Source of the DNA: Anoxybacillus mongoliensis
GTDB lineage: Bacteria; Bacillota; Bacilli; Bacillales; Anoxybacillaceae
NCBI RefSeq assembly: GCF_014201515.1
Contig: NZ_JACHEQ010000001.1
Coordinates: 248,001 to 312,000, forward strand
DNA: 64,000 nt
Reading direction: 5' to 3'
Of this stretch, positions 57,314 to 64,000 are shown one piece after another. Each line of letters opens with the position of its first letter. Within the stretch, counting starts at the first letter, position 1. The notes beneath the pieces are model-generated. The model did not search any database, was not told the DNA's origin, and saw only the letters and a list, made by a program, of their open reading frames with translations. Both the position numbers and the translations under genes were made by a program.

Positions 57314-58520
57314 TCACATCATTTGTACTACTTCCTTTTCCCACCATTTCACAGGTGCGTCATCAAGATTTATTGGTTTTATATACTTATAGGCTTCTAA
57401 AGGCTGCCTTACTAAGTCAATATTATATTCAGAGCCATTTTCTCTAAATTTTTTTCTAATTATTCCTTTTATTGACTCACGCTTAGCATTCCCAGAATGA
57501 ATGCCATGATGGTCAAAAGAAAACTCCGGTTGCAAAAATATAAACGTAGAAAATGGATTGTACGAGTACCTCGGATGTTTCTCAGGGTAACATGGGGCAA
57601 ATGTGGTGATAAAGAAAGTTTGATCCCCAAACGAAAATCTCCAATCCGGCTTAAGAATATTTTGATTCATACAATGAGCCTTTGCTGGATCGTTATCACT
57701 TAAATACTTTAAGACTCGTTTTAATGTATAGGATAAATTCTCTAATGTATCTCCATATCCTTTACCATAAGCTTCAATAACGAACCCATCAAGTCCTTCA
57801 AAAGGAGCGACTCTATTAAAACGCTCCAATAGTTTTAAATTTTTTTCGAGATTTTCCTCTAGTGACATGCTTTCAATGAAGCTATAACTTCCCCAAATTT
57901 TTGATTTTGATGAGAAGATACAACTTGTTTTTTCAGCTACCTTTTTAAACCTTTGAATAGTTAGTGATGTTGTAGGATCTTGAAAATAACCAAATCTTCC
58001 TTTATCCCTTGATAAACTCTTCTGTAGAACCTGATCAACTTCCTCAAATAAGTCACCTTTCAAACTCTTAGATATAGATACAAGGAGGACATGTAACTTA
58101 GCAATTTCTGTGGAAACTCTAGATGCACTTTCTCCCTTTTTCCGCACTTTATCCCCCTCATAGTGATTTAAAATTCTTGAAATTTTAGATAATTGAACAG
58201 ATACATCCAAAAAGGACTCGGTAATATCACAACACTCGGGAATTGAATCATACAATTTGTTTGTATTGCTACCGTAACCCATATTAGCGAACTCTTCGTC
58301 AAGATTTACACAATACTGATTAGCTAAGCATGTGGAGATAATGAACACATCAGAAAGCTCCTTGATTAAATTTCCATCTTCTCCATTCCCTCTAATTTCC
58401 TCTGCGACTTCTCCAACTTCTTCGCTAAGTCGTGCCAAAGCAGAAAGAGGAGTCCAATACCCTCCTAATCTTAAAATAACTTCTTCAACCTTTTTTTTGG
58501 TAAATAGACATTTTATTCAT
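57314..58520 (-). CDS. MazG-like NTP pyrophosphohydrolase fused to a YqcI/YcgG-like domain, N-terminal frameshift
   Basis: The reading frame 57314-58438 encodes 374 aa. It starts with a MazG-like all-alpha pyrophosphohydrolase segment (LSEEVGEVAEEI, then LIKELSDVFIIS, giving the ExxE...ExxD metal pattern). A helical linker follows. The C-terminal ~230 residues resemble YqcI/YcgG proteins (WRFSFGDQTFFITTFAPCYP, HPRY, FIFLQPEFSF). The likely true start, ATG 58520 with AGGAGG upstream and a good promoter, reads 16 codons to a stop. Removing one A from the A8 run at 58491-58498 joins it to the VEEVILRLGGYWTPLSA lead-in. The gene may be decayed, phase-variable or mis-sequenced. Confidence 0.6.
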
Positions 58521-58561
58521 CACACATTCCTCCTAGAACACTAAATAAAACTTCTAAAAAA

Positions 58562-58579
58562 TACATGAAATAACATGTA
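58562..58579. promoter_or_regulatory. Inverted repeat at the start site of the MazG-like gene
   Basis: TACATG - AAATAA - CATGTA is a perfect 6-bp dyad with a 6-base spacer, lying just downstream of the -10 box at 58582-58587. That position suits a repressor operator. No regulator gene is evident in the islet. Confidence 0.45.
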
Positions 58580-58581
58580 AA

Positions 58582-58610
58582 ATTATAACTTATAAAGAAA
58601 TATAGTTCAA
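58582..58610 (-). promoter_or_regulatory. Sigma-A promoter of the MazG-like gene
   Basis: Minus strand TTGAAC (58605-58610), 17-base spacer, TATAAT (58582-58587). The predicted start near 58575 gives a ~55-base leader to the AGGAGG-ATG at 58520, supporting that start. Upstream, TTTGAAAGTA is repeated in tandem (about 58622-58642). Confidence 0.7.
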
Positions 58611-58736
58611 ATACAAAAATTACTTTCAAATACTTTCAAAAATTAAAATCATCACTTAAAATGAACGTATATAAAAGAACACTTTGTAGCGTTAACATGA
58701 GCAATCTTATCTTTCGACAATCAAAAAATGAAGTCA

Positions 58737-58757
58737 AACTTACTAGTTGTAGCCATA
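58737..58757 (+). repeat. Right copy of a 21-nt direct repeat
   Basis: AACTTACTA followed by GTTGTAGCCATA, 18 of 21 identical to 57285-57305. It lies 42 bases before the HD-domain gene start, so the pair flanks only the MazG-like gene and its promoter. Confidence 0.7.
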
Positions 58758-58799
58758 AAAAATAAAAATATAAAATGAATGGGAAGGAAACATTTGTTT

Positions 58800-59408
58800 A
58801 TGAACGACATAGATAAAATTATGAATGCCATTAAACTTGCACAAAATCTAAAAATGGAGTTAAGACACAGTTGGTTATCTAATGGGAGACAGGAAAGTGT
58901 AGCGGAACATACGTGGAGAATGGCTTTCATGGCAATGCTAGTCGCCCCTTACATAAAAAACATAAATCAAGAAAAATTAATAAAGATGATTATTATTCAT
59001 GATCTCGTTGAAGCTATTGCCGGTGATACCCCTGCGTTCAATACACTTCATGAAACTGAAGCAAAGATCCAAAAAGAACAGATGGAATTTGAAGCGGCTC
59101 TTAAAATAAAAAACATTCTCCCACAAAAAATAGGAGAAGAAATATTTAACCTATGGTTAGAATTTGAAAAGAAAGAGACATATGAAGCAAAAGTTGCTAA
59201 CGCCCTTGATAAGTTAGAAGTACAAATTCAACATAACGAAGCAAACATTTCAACATGGTTAGAAATAGAATATGAAATGGTATACAAAATGTCCAAACAT
59301 GTTAATTTCGATTCTTTTCTTAATCAGTTAAAAGATATAGTAGAAAAAGAAGGAGAGGAAAAAATGATAGAATCAGGGATAGAAGTAGAAAAATACAAAA
59401 ACATATAG
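58800..59408 (+). CDS. HD-domain phosphohydrolase, YfbR/5'-nucleotidase-like
   Basis: A 202-aa HD-domain protein. LRHSWLSNGRQESVAEHTWR near residue 20 supplies the first His and the RxxxVAEHTWR motif, IIHDLVEAIAGDTP near 68 the His-Asp pair, and NALDKLEVQIQ near 140 the last Asp. This arrangement is that of YfbR-type 5'-deoxynucleotidases and related hydrolases. ATG 58800 is slightly far (12 bases) from GGAAGGA; TTG 58794 is an alternative. AT-rich like the adjacent MazG-like gene, and divergent from it. Confidence 0.8.
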   Translation: MNDIDKIMNAIKLAQNLKMELRHSWLSNGRQESVAEHTWRMAFMAMLVAPYIKNINQEKLIKMIIIHDLVEAIAGDTPAFNTLHETEAKIQKEQMEFEAALKIKNILPQKIGEEIFNLWLEFEKKETYEAKVANALDKLEVQIQHNEANISTWLEIEYEMVYKMSKHVNFDSFLNQLKDIVEKEGEEKMIESGIEVEKYKNI

Positions 59409-59432
59409 AATCAATGCTGTTGTTTTATTTAC

Positions 59433-59475
59433 AAAAACCACCCCAAATGATTCAGTTATACTAAACCATTTGGGG
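59433..59475 (-). terminator. Intrinsic terminator after aceA
   Basis: CCCCAAATG and CATTTGGGG form a 9-bp stem around a 17-base loop, followed by TGGTTTTTG on the minus strand. It lies 10 bases after the aceA stop and could also stop read-through from the HD gene. Confidence 0.75.
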
Positions 59476-59485
59476 TTATTATCCT

Positions 59486-60772
59486 TTACGCACCCGTAAA
59501 TTGTTCTTCTTCTGTTGAACCTTTTAATGCTACAGTTGATGCTTGACCGCCTGTAATGACAAGCGATACTTCGTCAAAGTAACCTGTTCCAACTTCACGT
59601 TGATGGCGTGTGGCTGTATATCCATATTTTTCTGCCTCAAACTCTGCTTGTTGCAATTCAGAGTAAGCCGCCATGCCGCGATCGCGATAGCCATGCGCTA
59701 ACATAAACATGCTGTAGTTGAGCGCGTGGAATCCTGCCAATGTAACGAATTGGAACTTGTAACCCATTTTTCCAAGCTCCACTTGGAAGTTTGCGATCGT
59801 TTCGTCATCCAACTTTTTCTTCCAGTTAAATGAAGGCGAGCAGTTGTACGCGAGCAATTTGCCTGGGAATTTTTCATGAATTGCTTCCGCAAAACGACGT
59901 GCTTCTTCTAAGTTCGGTTCACTCGTTTCGCACCAAATTAAATCCGCATACGGTGCATATGCCAATCCGCGCGCAATTGCTTGGTCTAAGCCCGCACGCG
60001 TACGGAAAAAGCCTTCTGGCGTACGCTCACCTGTAATAAACTCTTGATCGCGCGGGTCGATGTCGCTTGTAATTAAATCCGCTGCATTCGCATCTGTGCG
60101 CGCAATTAATACGGTCGGCACGCCCATAACGTCTGCCGCAAGTCGCGCTGCAATTAAGTTACGAATCGCTGTTTGCGTTGGAAGCAACACTTTTCCACCT
60201 AAATGACCGCACTTTTTCTCAGAAGACAATTGATCTTCAAAGTGGACGCCTGCTGCTCCTGCTTCAATCATCGCTTTCATTAGTTCAAATACGTTTAACT
60301 GACCGCCAAAGCCTGCTTCCGCATCGGCAACGATCGGCAAGAAATAGTCGATGTCTTCTTTTCCTTCAACATATTGAATTTGATCGGCGCGTTGAAGCGC
60401 TTGGTTAATACGCTTTACAACGTGTGGCACGCTGTTTGCTGGATATAAGCTTTGGTCTGGATACATATGACCCGCCAAGTTCGCATCCGCCGCCACTTGC
60501 CAACCGCTTAAATAAATCGCTTTTAAACCTGCTTTTGCTTGTTGTACCGCTTGGTTTCCTGTTAATGCTCCAAGCGCATGAACATAATCTTCTGTATTTA
60601 ATAAATGCCAAAGTTTTTCCGCCCCGCGACGCGCTAGCGTATATTCAATATCGAGCGAACCGCGCAACTTAATAACATCTTCCGCGCTATACGGGCGCGT
60701 AATCCCTTTCCACCGTTCATCCAATTGCCAACTTTCTTCTAATTGTTTCACACGTTCTTCGAATGTTGCCAT
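59486..60772 (-). CDS. aceA: Isocitrate lyase AceA
   Basis: A 428-aa glyoxylate-shunt enzyme that splits isocitrate to succinate and glyoxylate. It carries the active-site motif [17 protein letters not shown] near residue 190 with the catalytic Cys, plus [20 protein letters not shown] near 150 and [15 protein letters not shown] near 320. ATG 60772 has GGGGGAGAAGG upstream; a longer ORF to 60820 lacks conserved residues. No malate synthase gene is in view. B. subtilis lacks this gene, so it is lineage-specific here. Confidence 0.95.
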   Translation of the reverse strand: MATFEERVKQLEESWQLDERWKGITRPYSAEDVIKLRGSLDIEYTLARRGAEKLWHLLNTEDYVHALGALTGNQAVQQAKAGLKAIYLSGWQVAADANLAGHMYPDQSLYPANSVPHVVKRINQALQRADQIQYVEGKEDIDYFLPIVADAEAGFGGQLNVFELMKAMIEAGAAGVHFEDQLSSEKKCGHLGGKVLLPTQTAIRNLIAARLAADVMGVPTVLIARTDANAADLITSDIDPRDQEFITGERTPEGFFRTRAGLDQAIARGLAYAPYADLIWCETSEPNLEEARRFAEAIHEKFPGKLLAYNCSPSFNWKKKLDDETIANFQVELGKMGYKFQFVTLAGFHALNYSMFMLAHGYRDRGMAAYSELQQAEFEAEKYGYTATRHQREVGTGYFDEVSLVITGGQASTVALKGSTEEEQFTGA

Positions 60773-60989
60773 TTCCTTCTCCCCCTTGTTTTTTATCGTA
60801 ACCCCTCTGTTTTCGTGCATATGACCCCCAAAAAAGTTGTGACGCTCTTTTCTCTATGTACGAGCTTTTATATATCTCCCACCCTTCTTGTTATAATACA
60901 CGTTTTTCTTTCGACGTTTTTATTATATAACACAATTTTCAGAAAAGAAAGTATTTTTATGAATTTTTTTCAAAAAAATTATCCCGCTT

Positions 60990-62237
60990 CTATTGTTTCT
61001 CTAAAAAAATGATTCGTTCTAAAATCGTTGGATGGCTGTAACGAAATAGTTTAACGATATATGGTGGGTGTACTTCACTTAAACTTGAACGCGTCAATTG
61101 TTGAAATGTCGAGATCGCCGCTTCTTTATTTTTCGTTAACTCAATCGCATACTTGTCCGCCGCATGTTCTTCATAACGAGAAATGGCATTCATCGCAGGA
61201 CTTGCCGCAAAACTTAATAGCGAAATCAACAGTAAAAACATCGGCAAAGAAGCGAGGTCATTCCATTTTTCAATGCGACAAAGCGAGCCAAATCGTTTCA
61301 TCATTCGCTTCATCCATCGATTCGTCAACAACAATCCGATAAATGTGACTGCAATATATAACCCTACTCCCCAATAAATATGTTTCATGACGTAATGAGC
61401 CATCTCATGTGCCATAATAAATAAAATTTCATCTTCGCTTAGCCGCTCCAATGTCGTATCCCATAACACAATGCGCGAATTGCTGCCGATGCCTGTGACG
61501 TACGCATTTAGCGCGTTTGTTTTTTCCGACATGTTTACTTCAAATACGTGTTCAGCCGGAATGTTCGCCTTTTCCGCTAGCGCTAAAATTTTTGCTTCTA
61601 GCTGTTTATTTTTCAACGGATAAAAATCGTTATAAAGCGGATCGATAAAAACAGGTTGAATAAACGTTAAAAAAAGCGTAAACGGAATCGAACAAAGCCA
61701 CGCGTACACCCACCATCGTTTTTCAAATTTTTTCATAAGCATATATAATACATACACGATGACAACCATGATCGCATAATTGACCCAAAAATCAATAAGC
61801 TCATCGCGCATCCAACTTGAAAACGTTTGTGTGGAAATGTTATACATTTTCGTGACGTAATAACTCGTGTAACTAAGCGGAAACGTCACGACTTGTACGA
61901 GAAGCGACAGCCAAAAGACGTAAATCACCGTTTGCATAAACCGCCGTTTCGTCGTCGCCTCCGCCCACTGTTGAAAGCGCGCTGACAAACCAAACAACAA
62001 CACAAAAATATAAATGACCCACTCGTATGGAACAGATAAGAAAAATAAAAAGTTTTTTACTTCCGAAAACTGTTCAGTAAGCATCAGTTCTTTTTTCGTT
62101 AAAAATGTTGCAGGATCTGCGCTTGTTCCTTTATATTGTGCTGGAATGGATGAGTTTGTCCATTGAAATAAGTAAAATGCGAAAAACAGCGCATATATCG
62201 CATACAAAAACAACGTCCAAAAAGCGATTTTTCTCAT
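60990..62237 (-). CDS. M48 (Ste24-type) membrane metalloprotease, YhfN-like
   Basis: A 415-aa membrane protease. The zinc site HEMAH lies in LFIMAHEMAHYVMKH near residue 275, with the third ligand in SRYEEHAADKYAIELTK near 355. An N-terminal pair and several internal membrane segments place it in the membrane, as in CAAX prenyl protease 1. ATG 62237 has GGGGGAAAGG upstream. B. subtilis yhfN is in this same region. A housekeeping role in membrane protein turnover is likely. Confidence 0.88.
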   Translation of the reverse strand: MRKIAFWTLFLYAIYALFFAFYLFQWTNSSIPAQYKGTSADPATFLTKKELMLTEQFSEVKNFLFFLSVPYEWVIYIFVLLFGLSARFQQWAEATTKRRFMQTVIYVFWLSLLVQVVTFPLSYTSYYVTKMYNISTQTFSSWMRDELIDFWVNYAIMVVIVYVLYMLMKKFEKRWWVYAWLCSIPFTLFLTFIQPVFIDPLYNDFYPLKNKQLEAKILALAEKANIPAEHVFEVNMSEKTNALNAYVTGIGSNSRIVLWDTTLERLSEDEILFIMAHEMAHYVMKHIYWGVGLYIAVTFIGLLLTNRWMKRMMKRFGSLCRIEKWNDLASLPMFLLLISLLSFAASPAMNAISRYEEHAADKYAIELTKNKEAAISTFQQLTRSSLSEVHPPYIVKLFRYSHPTILERIIFLEKQ

Positions 62238-62381
62238 TACCCTTTCCCCCTTGTCCATGATTACTATTAGTTTAGTTTTTCATTTTCCATTTAGAACAAC
62301 GAAAAAATTCAAATAATTGTCACGTCCCATTCTCCTCATTAGTACGTTGATTATGTATGATGAAAGTGGGAGGGATATACG

Positions 62382-62972
62382 TTGAAAAAACTATATATTG
62401 GCTTTTTTAGCTTACTTGCACTTTGCATTGGTATAGGCATATTTTATTTTTCTTTTTATCGGCAAGAAAAAATGGAGTTTCCAAAAGACGTAACGATGGA
62501 AACCGCATGGGGAAAATCGTATGCATTCAACAACATGGAACCGAAAGTGCGCCTATTAGAGTTTGTGTACACAAACTGCCCGGACATTTGTCCAAGTACG
62601 TCATTTCAAATGAAACAGCTAAAAGAGCGATTAGAAAAAGACGGTTTATTTAAAACGAAAGTTGAATTTATTACAATTACGATCGATCCGAAACGCGACA
62701 CACAACAAGTGATGCAAACGTATGCGAACATGTTCGGAATAGAAAGTGATAATGAAGGATGGATTTTTTTACGAGGTAGTGAAGAAGAGACAAAAAAAGT
62801 GGCGGACGCGTTTAACTTTCTATATCGCGATCCCGGCAACGGCATGCTTATTCATACAACACTCACATACTTTTTAGACGAAAACAACCGTGTCATCGAC
62901 ACATTCGGCATGGGCGAAAAAGGGTTTGATAAAGAGAAAGTTTATAAAGAAATTGTAAAAGAGGCGAAATAG
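62382..62972 (+). CDS. SCO1/SenC-family copper chaperone
   Basis: A 196-aa membrane-anchored, thioredoxin-like protein. A single N-terminal hydrophobic segment (residues ~4-22) is followed by the extracytoplasmic domain with the copper-binding NCPDICPS motif (CxxxC) near residue 66 and the metal His in IHTTLTYFLDENN near 157. It delivers copper to the CuA site of cytochrome c oxidase. It starts with TTG 62382, preceded by GGGAGGG. The B. subtilis counterpart is YpmQ. Confidence 0.9.
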   Translation: MKKLYIGFFSLLALCIGIGIFYFSFYRQEKMEFPKDVTMETAWGKSYAFNNMEPKVRLLEFVYTNCPDICPSTSFQMKQLKERLEKDGLFKTKVEFITITIDPKRDTQQVMQTYANMFGIESDNEGWIFLRGSEEETKKVADAFNFLYRDPGNGMLIHTTLTYFLDENNRVIDTFGMGEKGFDKEKVYKEIVKEAK

Positions 62973-62985
62973 CCTCTTTTTCATT
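62957..62985 (+). terminator. Intrinsic terminator after the Sco gene
   Basis: AAAAGAGGC and GCCTCTTTT pair (9 bp) around a 6-base loop carrying the stop codon, followed by TTC. Standard rho-independent form. Confidence 0.85.
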
Positions 62986-63050
62986 GAAAAATCAACATCT
63001 TTCGACAATAATAGACATATATTCTATTTTTCTTTAAGGAGGGGCTTGGA

Positions 63051-64000
63051 GTGGAAAAACATATACATATACCACATGCCCTGTTTACAAATGAACATCT
63101 TTTGTTCAACGTCATGGATCAATTGTTTGATATCGTCTTTTTAATGAAAGTGGAAGAAGGGCCGCGCTTTCGGTATGAACGTGTCAGTCCATCAGCTCTC
63201 CATTTAGCCAGTTTAACAGAAAAAGATATCGGAAAATGCATCGAAGATATATACGATCATCACGTTGCGAATCATTTAAATGAACAATATACAAAAGCAT
63301 GGAAAACAAAATCGCTCGTCACTTTTCGCGATCGCATGAACGTAGAAGGAATGCGTTTTGCGGAGTCTACGTTAATTCCGATTTTAAATGAAAACGGCGA
63401 CGTCACACACATTGTGTCGTGCACACGCGAAATTACCGATGTGTTCCACAAAGAAGAACAACTAGAAGAAGCACAACAACTAATTGATTCTTTATTTACT
63501 CATTCACAAGAAGCATTTATTTTATTTGATTTATTCGGTCGCATCATCCGAGTGAATGAAGAAGTAGAGCGTTTATTTGAATTACAAAAAAATGAAATCG
63601 TCGGGAAAACACTTTCTGAAGTCATCCCGGCGTATAAAGAAAATATCGAGCAAACATTAGCACGACTAAGCGAAGGAAAACCGTTACATGCCATTCGTTT
63701 AACGATGAAGACGAAAAACAATGACAACATATACGTTTCCGTCAATGCTTCTCCGCTGTTAGACAAAAACGGAAACATTATTGCAGGCTTTGCTAGTCTG
63801 TTGAATATTACAGATCTCATCCAAACACAAAAGCAATTAAAACAAAGCGAAAAGTTGCATCGTCACATTGTTGAAGCATTTCCTGATGCAATTATCATTT
63901 GTACAGACGATAAAATCACATACGCCAATTCCGTTGCCCTTCATATGTTTAAAACATCAACGCTTGACGATTTAAAAAACAAGCCGATTCAACAATGGAT
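63051..64000 (+). CDS. Multi-PAS sensor protein (partial, runs off window)
   Basis: A continuous frame starts at GTG 63051, preceded by AAGGAGGGG, and runs to the window edge with no stop (316 codons). It contains at least two PAS domains (FDIVFLMKVEEG near residue 25 and ALILFD-type FILFDLFGRIIRVNEEVERL near 158, then YVSVNASPLLDKNGNIIAGF near 230) and the start of a third (LHRHIVEAFPDAIIICTDDK near 268). It could be a sporulation-type histidine kinase or a GGDEF/EAL protein; the output domain lies outside. Confidence 0.8.
   Translation, partial: MEKHIHIPHALFTNEHLLFNVMDQLFDIVFLMKVEEGPRFRYERVSPSALHLASLTEKDIGKCIEDIYDHHVANHLNEQYTKAWKTKSLVTFRDRMNVEGMRFAESTLIPILNENGDVTHIVSCTREITDVFHKEEQLEEAQQLIDSLFTHSQEAFILFDLFGRIIRVNEEVERLFELQKNEIVGKTLSEVIPAYKENIEQTLARLSEGKPLHAIRLTMKTKNNDNIYVSVNASPLLDKNGNIIAGFASLLNITDLIQTQKQLKQSEKLHRHIVEAFPDAIIICTDDKITYANSVALHMFKTSTLDDLKNKPIQQW

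Noticed and set aside
57294-58757. Repeat GTTGTAGCCATA as a CRISPR or tandem array
   Set aside because: Only two copies exist, about 1.45 kb apart, with no spacer array; treated as a direct-repeat pair instead.

Overview
The window reads as chromosome of a spore-forming, moderately thermophilic Bacillaceae close to Anoxybacillus. The evidence is the gene content (gerP spore-coat germination genes, a Spo0E-type phosphatase, comK, addAB), strong purine-rich ribosome binding sites, frequent GTG/TTG starts, and gene order resembling the B. subtilis yhfN - comK - yhjE - addBA - sbcDC - yisB - gerP - yisI/K/L/N - asnO - yisP/Q/R region, interrupted by insertions. I saw no rRNA, tRNA, CRISPR array or recognisable IS transposase.

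Layout. (1) 1-10740, minus strand: one long anaerobic cobalamin operon, cbiW - cbiMNQO (cobalt uptake) - cbiH60 - cbiX - cbiJ - cbiC - cbiD - cbiET - cbiL - cbiF - cbiG (cut by the window edge). A cobalamin riboswitch followed by an intrinsic terminator controls it. (2) 10815-19622, minus: a starch/maltodextrin operon, malE - malF - malG - membrane-anchored alpha-amylase - GH31 alpha-glucosidase - LacI-type regulator, with a divergent plus-strand neopullulanase/cyclomaltodextrinase at 19646. The divergent region holds a consensus-like promoter, a cre-like site and a perfect 20-bp LacI-type operator. (3) 21393-23708: AraC regulator and MATE exporter (yisR/yisQ-like). (4) 23686-31440, minus: a C30-type carotenoid operon with three desaturase/oxidase paralogues, a squalene/phytoene synthase, a CruF-like protein, an acyltransferase and a glycosyltransferase, placed where B. 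subtilis has only yisP. (5) 31461-41743: asnO, yisN-like, a PAS-GGDEF-EAL protein, yisL, rocD, yisK, a Spo0E-family phosphatase, a DUF418 membrane protein and an acyl-CoA synthetase. (6) 41822-44002: the gerP operon with an extra GerPA/GerPF-type gene at its head. (7) 43999-57112: yisB, sbcC, sbcD, addA, addB, a TVP38-type membrane protein and comK. (8) 57150-59430: an AT-rich accessory islet. It carries a MazG-like/YqcI-like fusion gene with an A8-tract frameshift, its own promoter and operator-like palindrome, a second hydrolase (HD domain), near-identical 21-nt direct repeats and a strong 15-bp hairpin. (9) 59433-64000: aceA, a Ste24-type protease, a Sco-type copper chaperone and the start of a multi-PAS sensor.

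The best candidate for something undescribed is the islet at 57150-59430: two nucleotide-hydrolase-like proteins, one fused to a YqcI/YcgG-like domain, inserted between comK and aceA. The carotenoid operon, whose gene set does not match the staphyloxanthin set exactly, is second.
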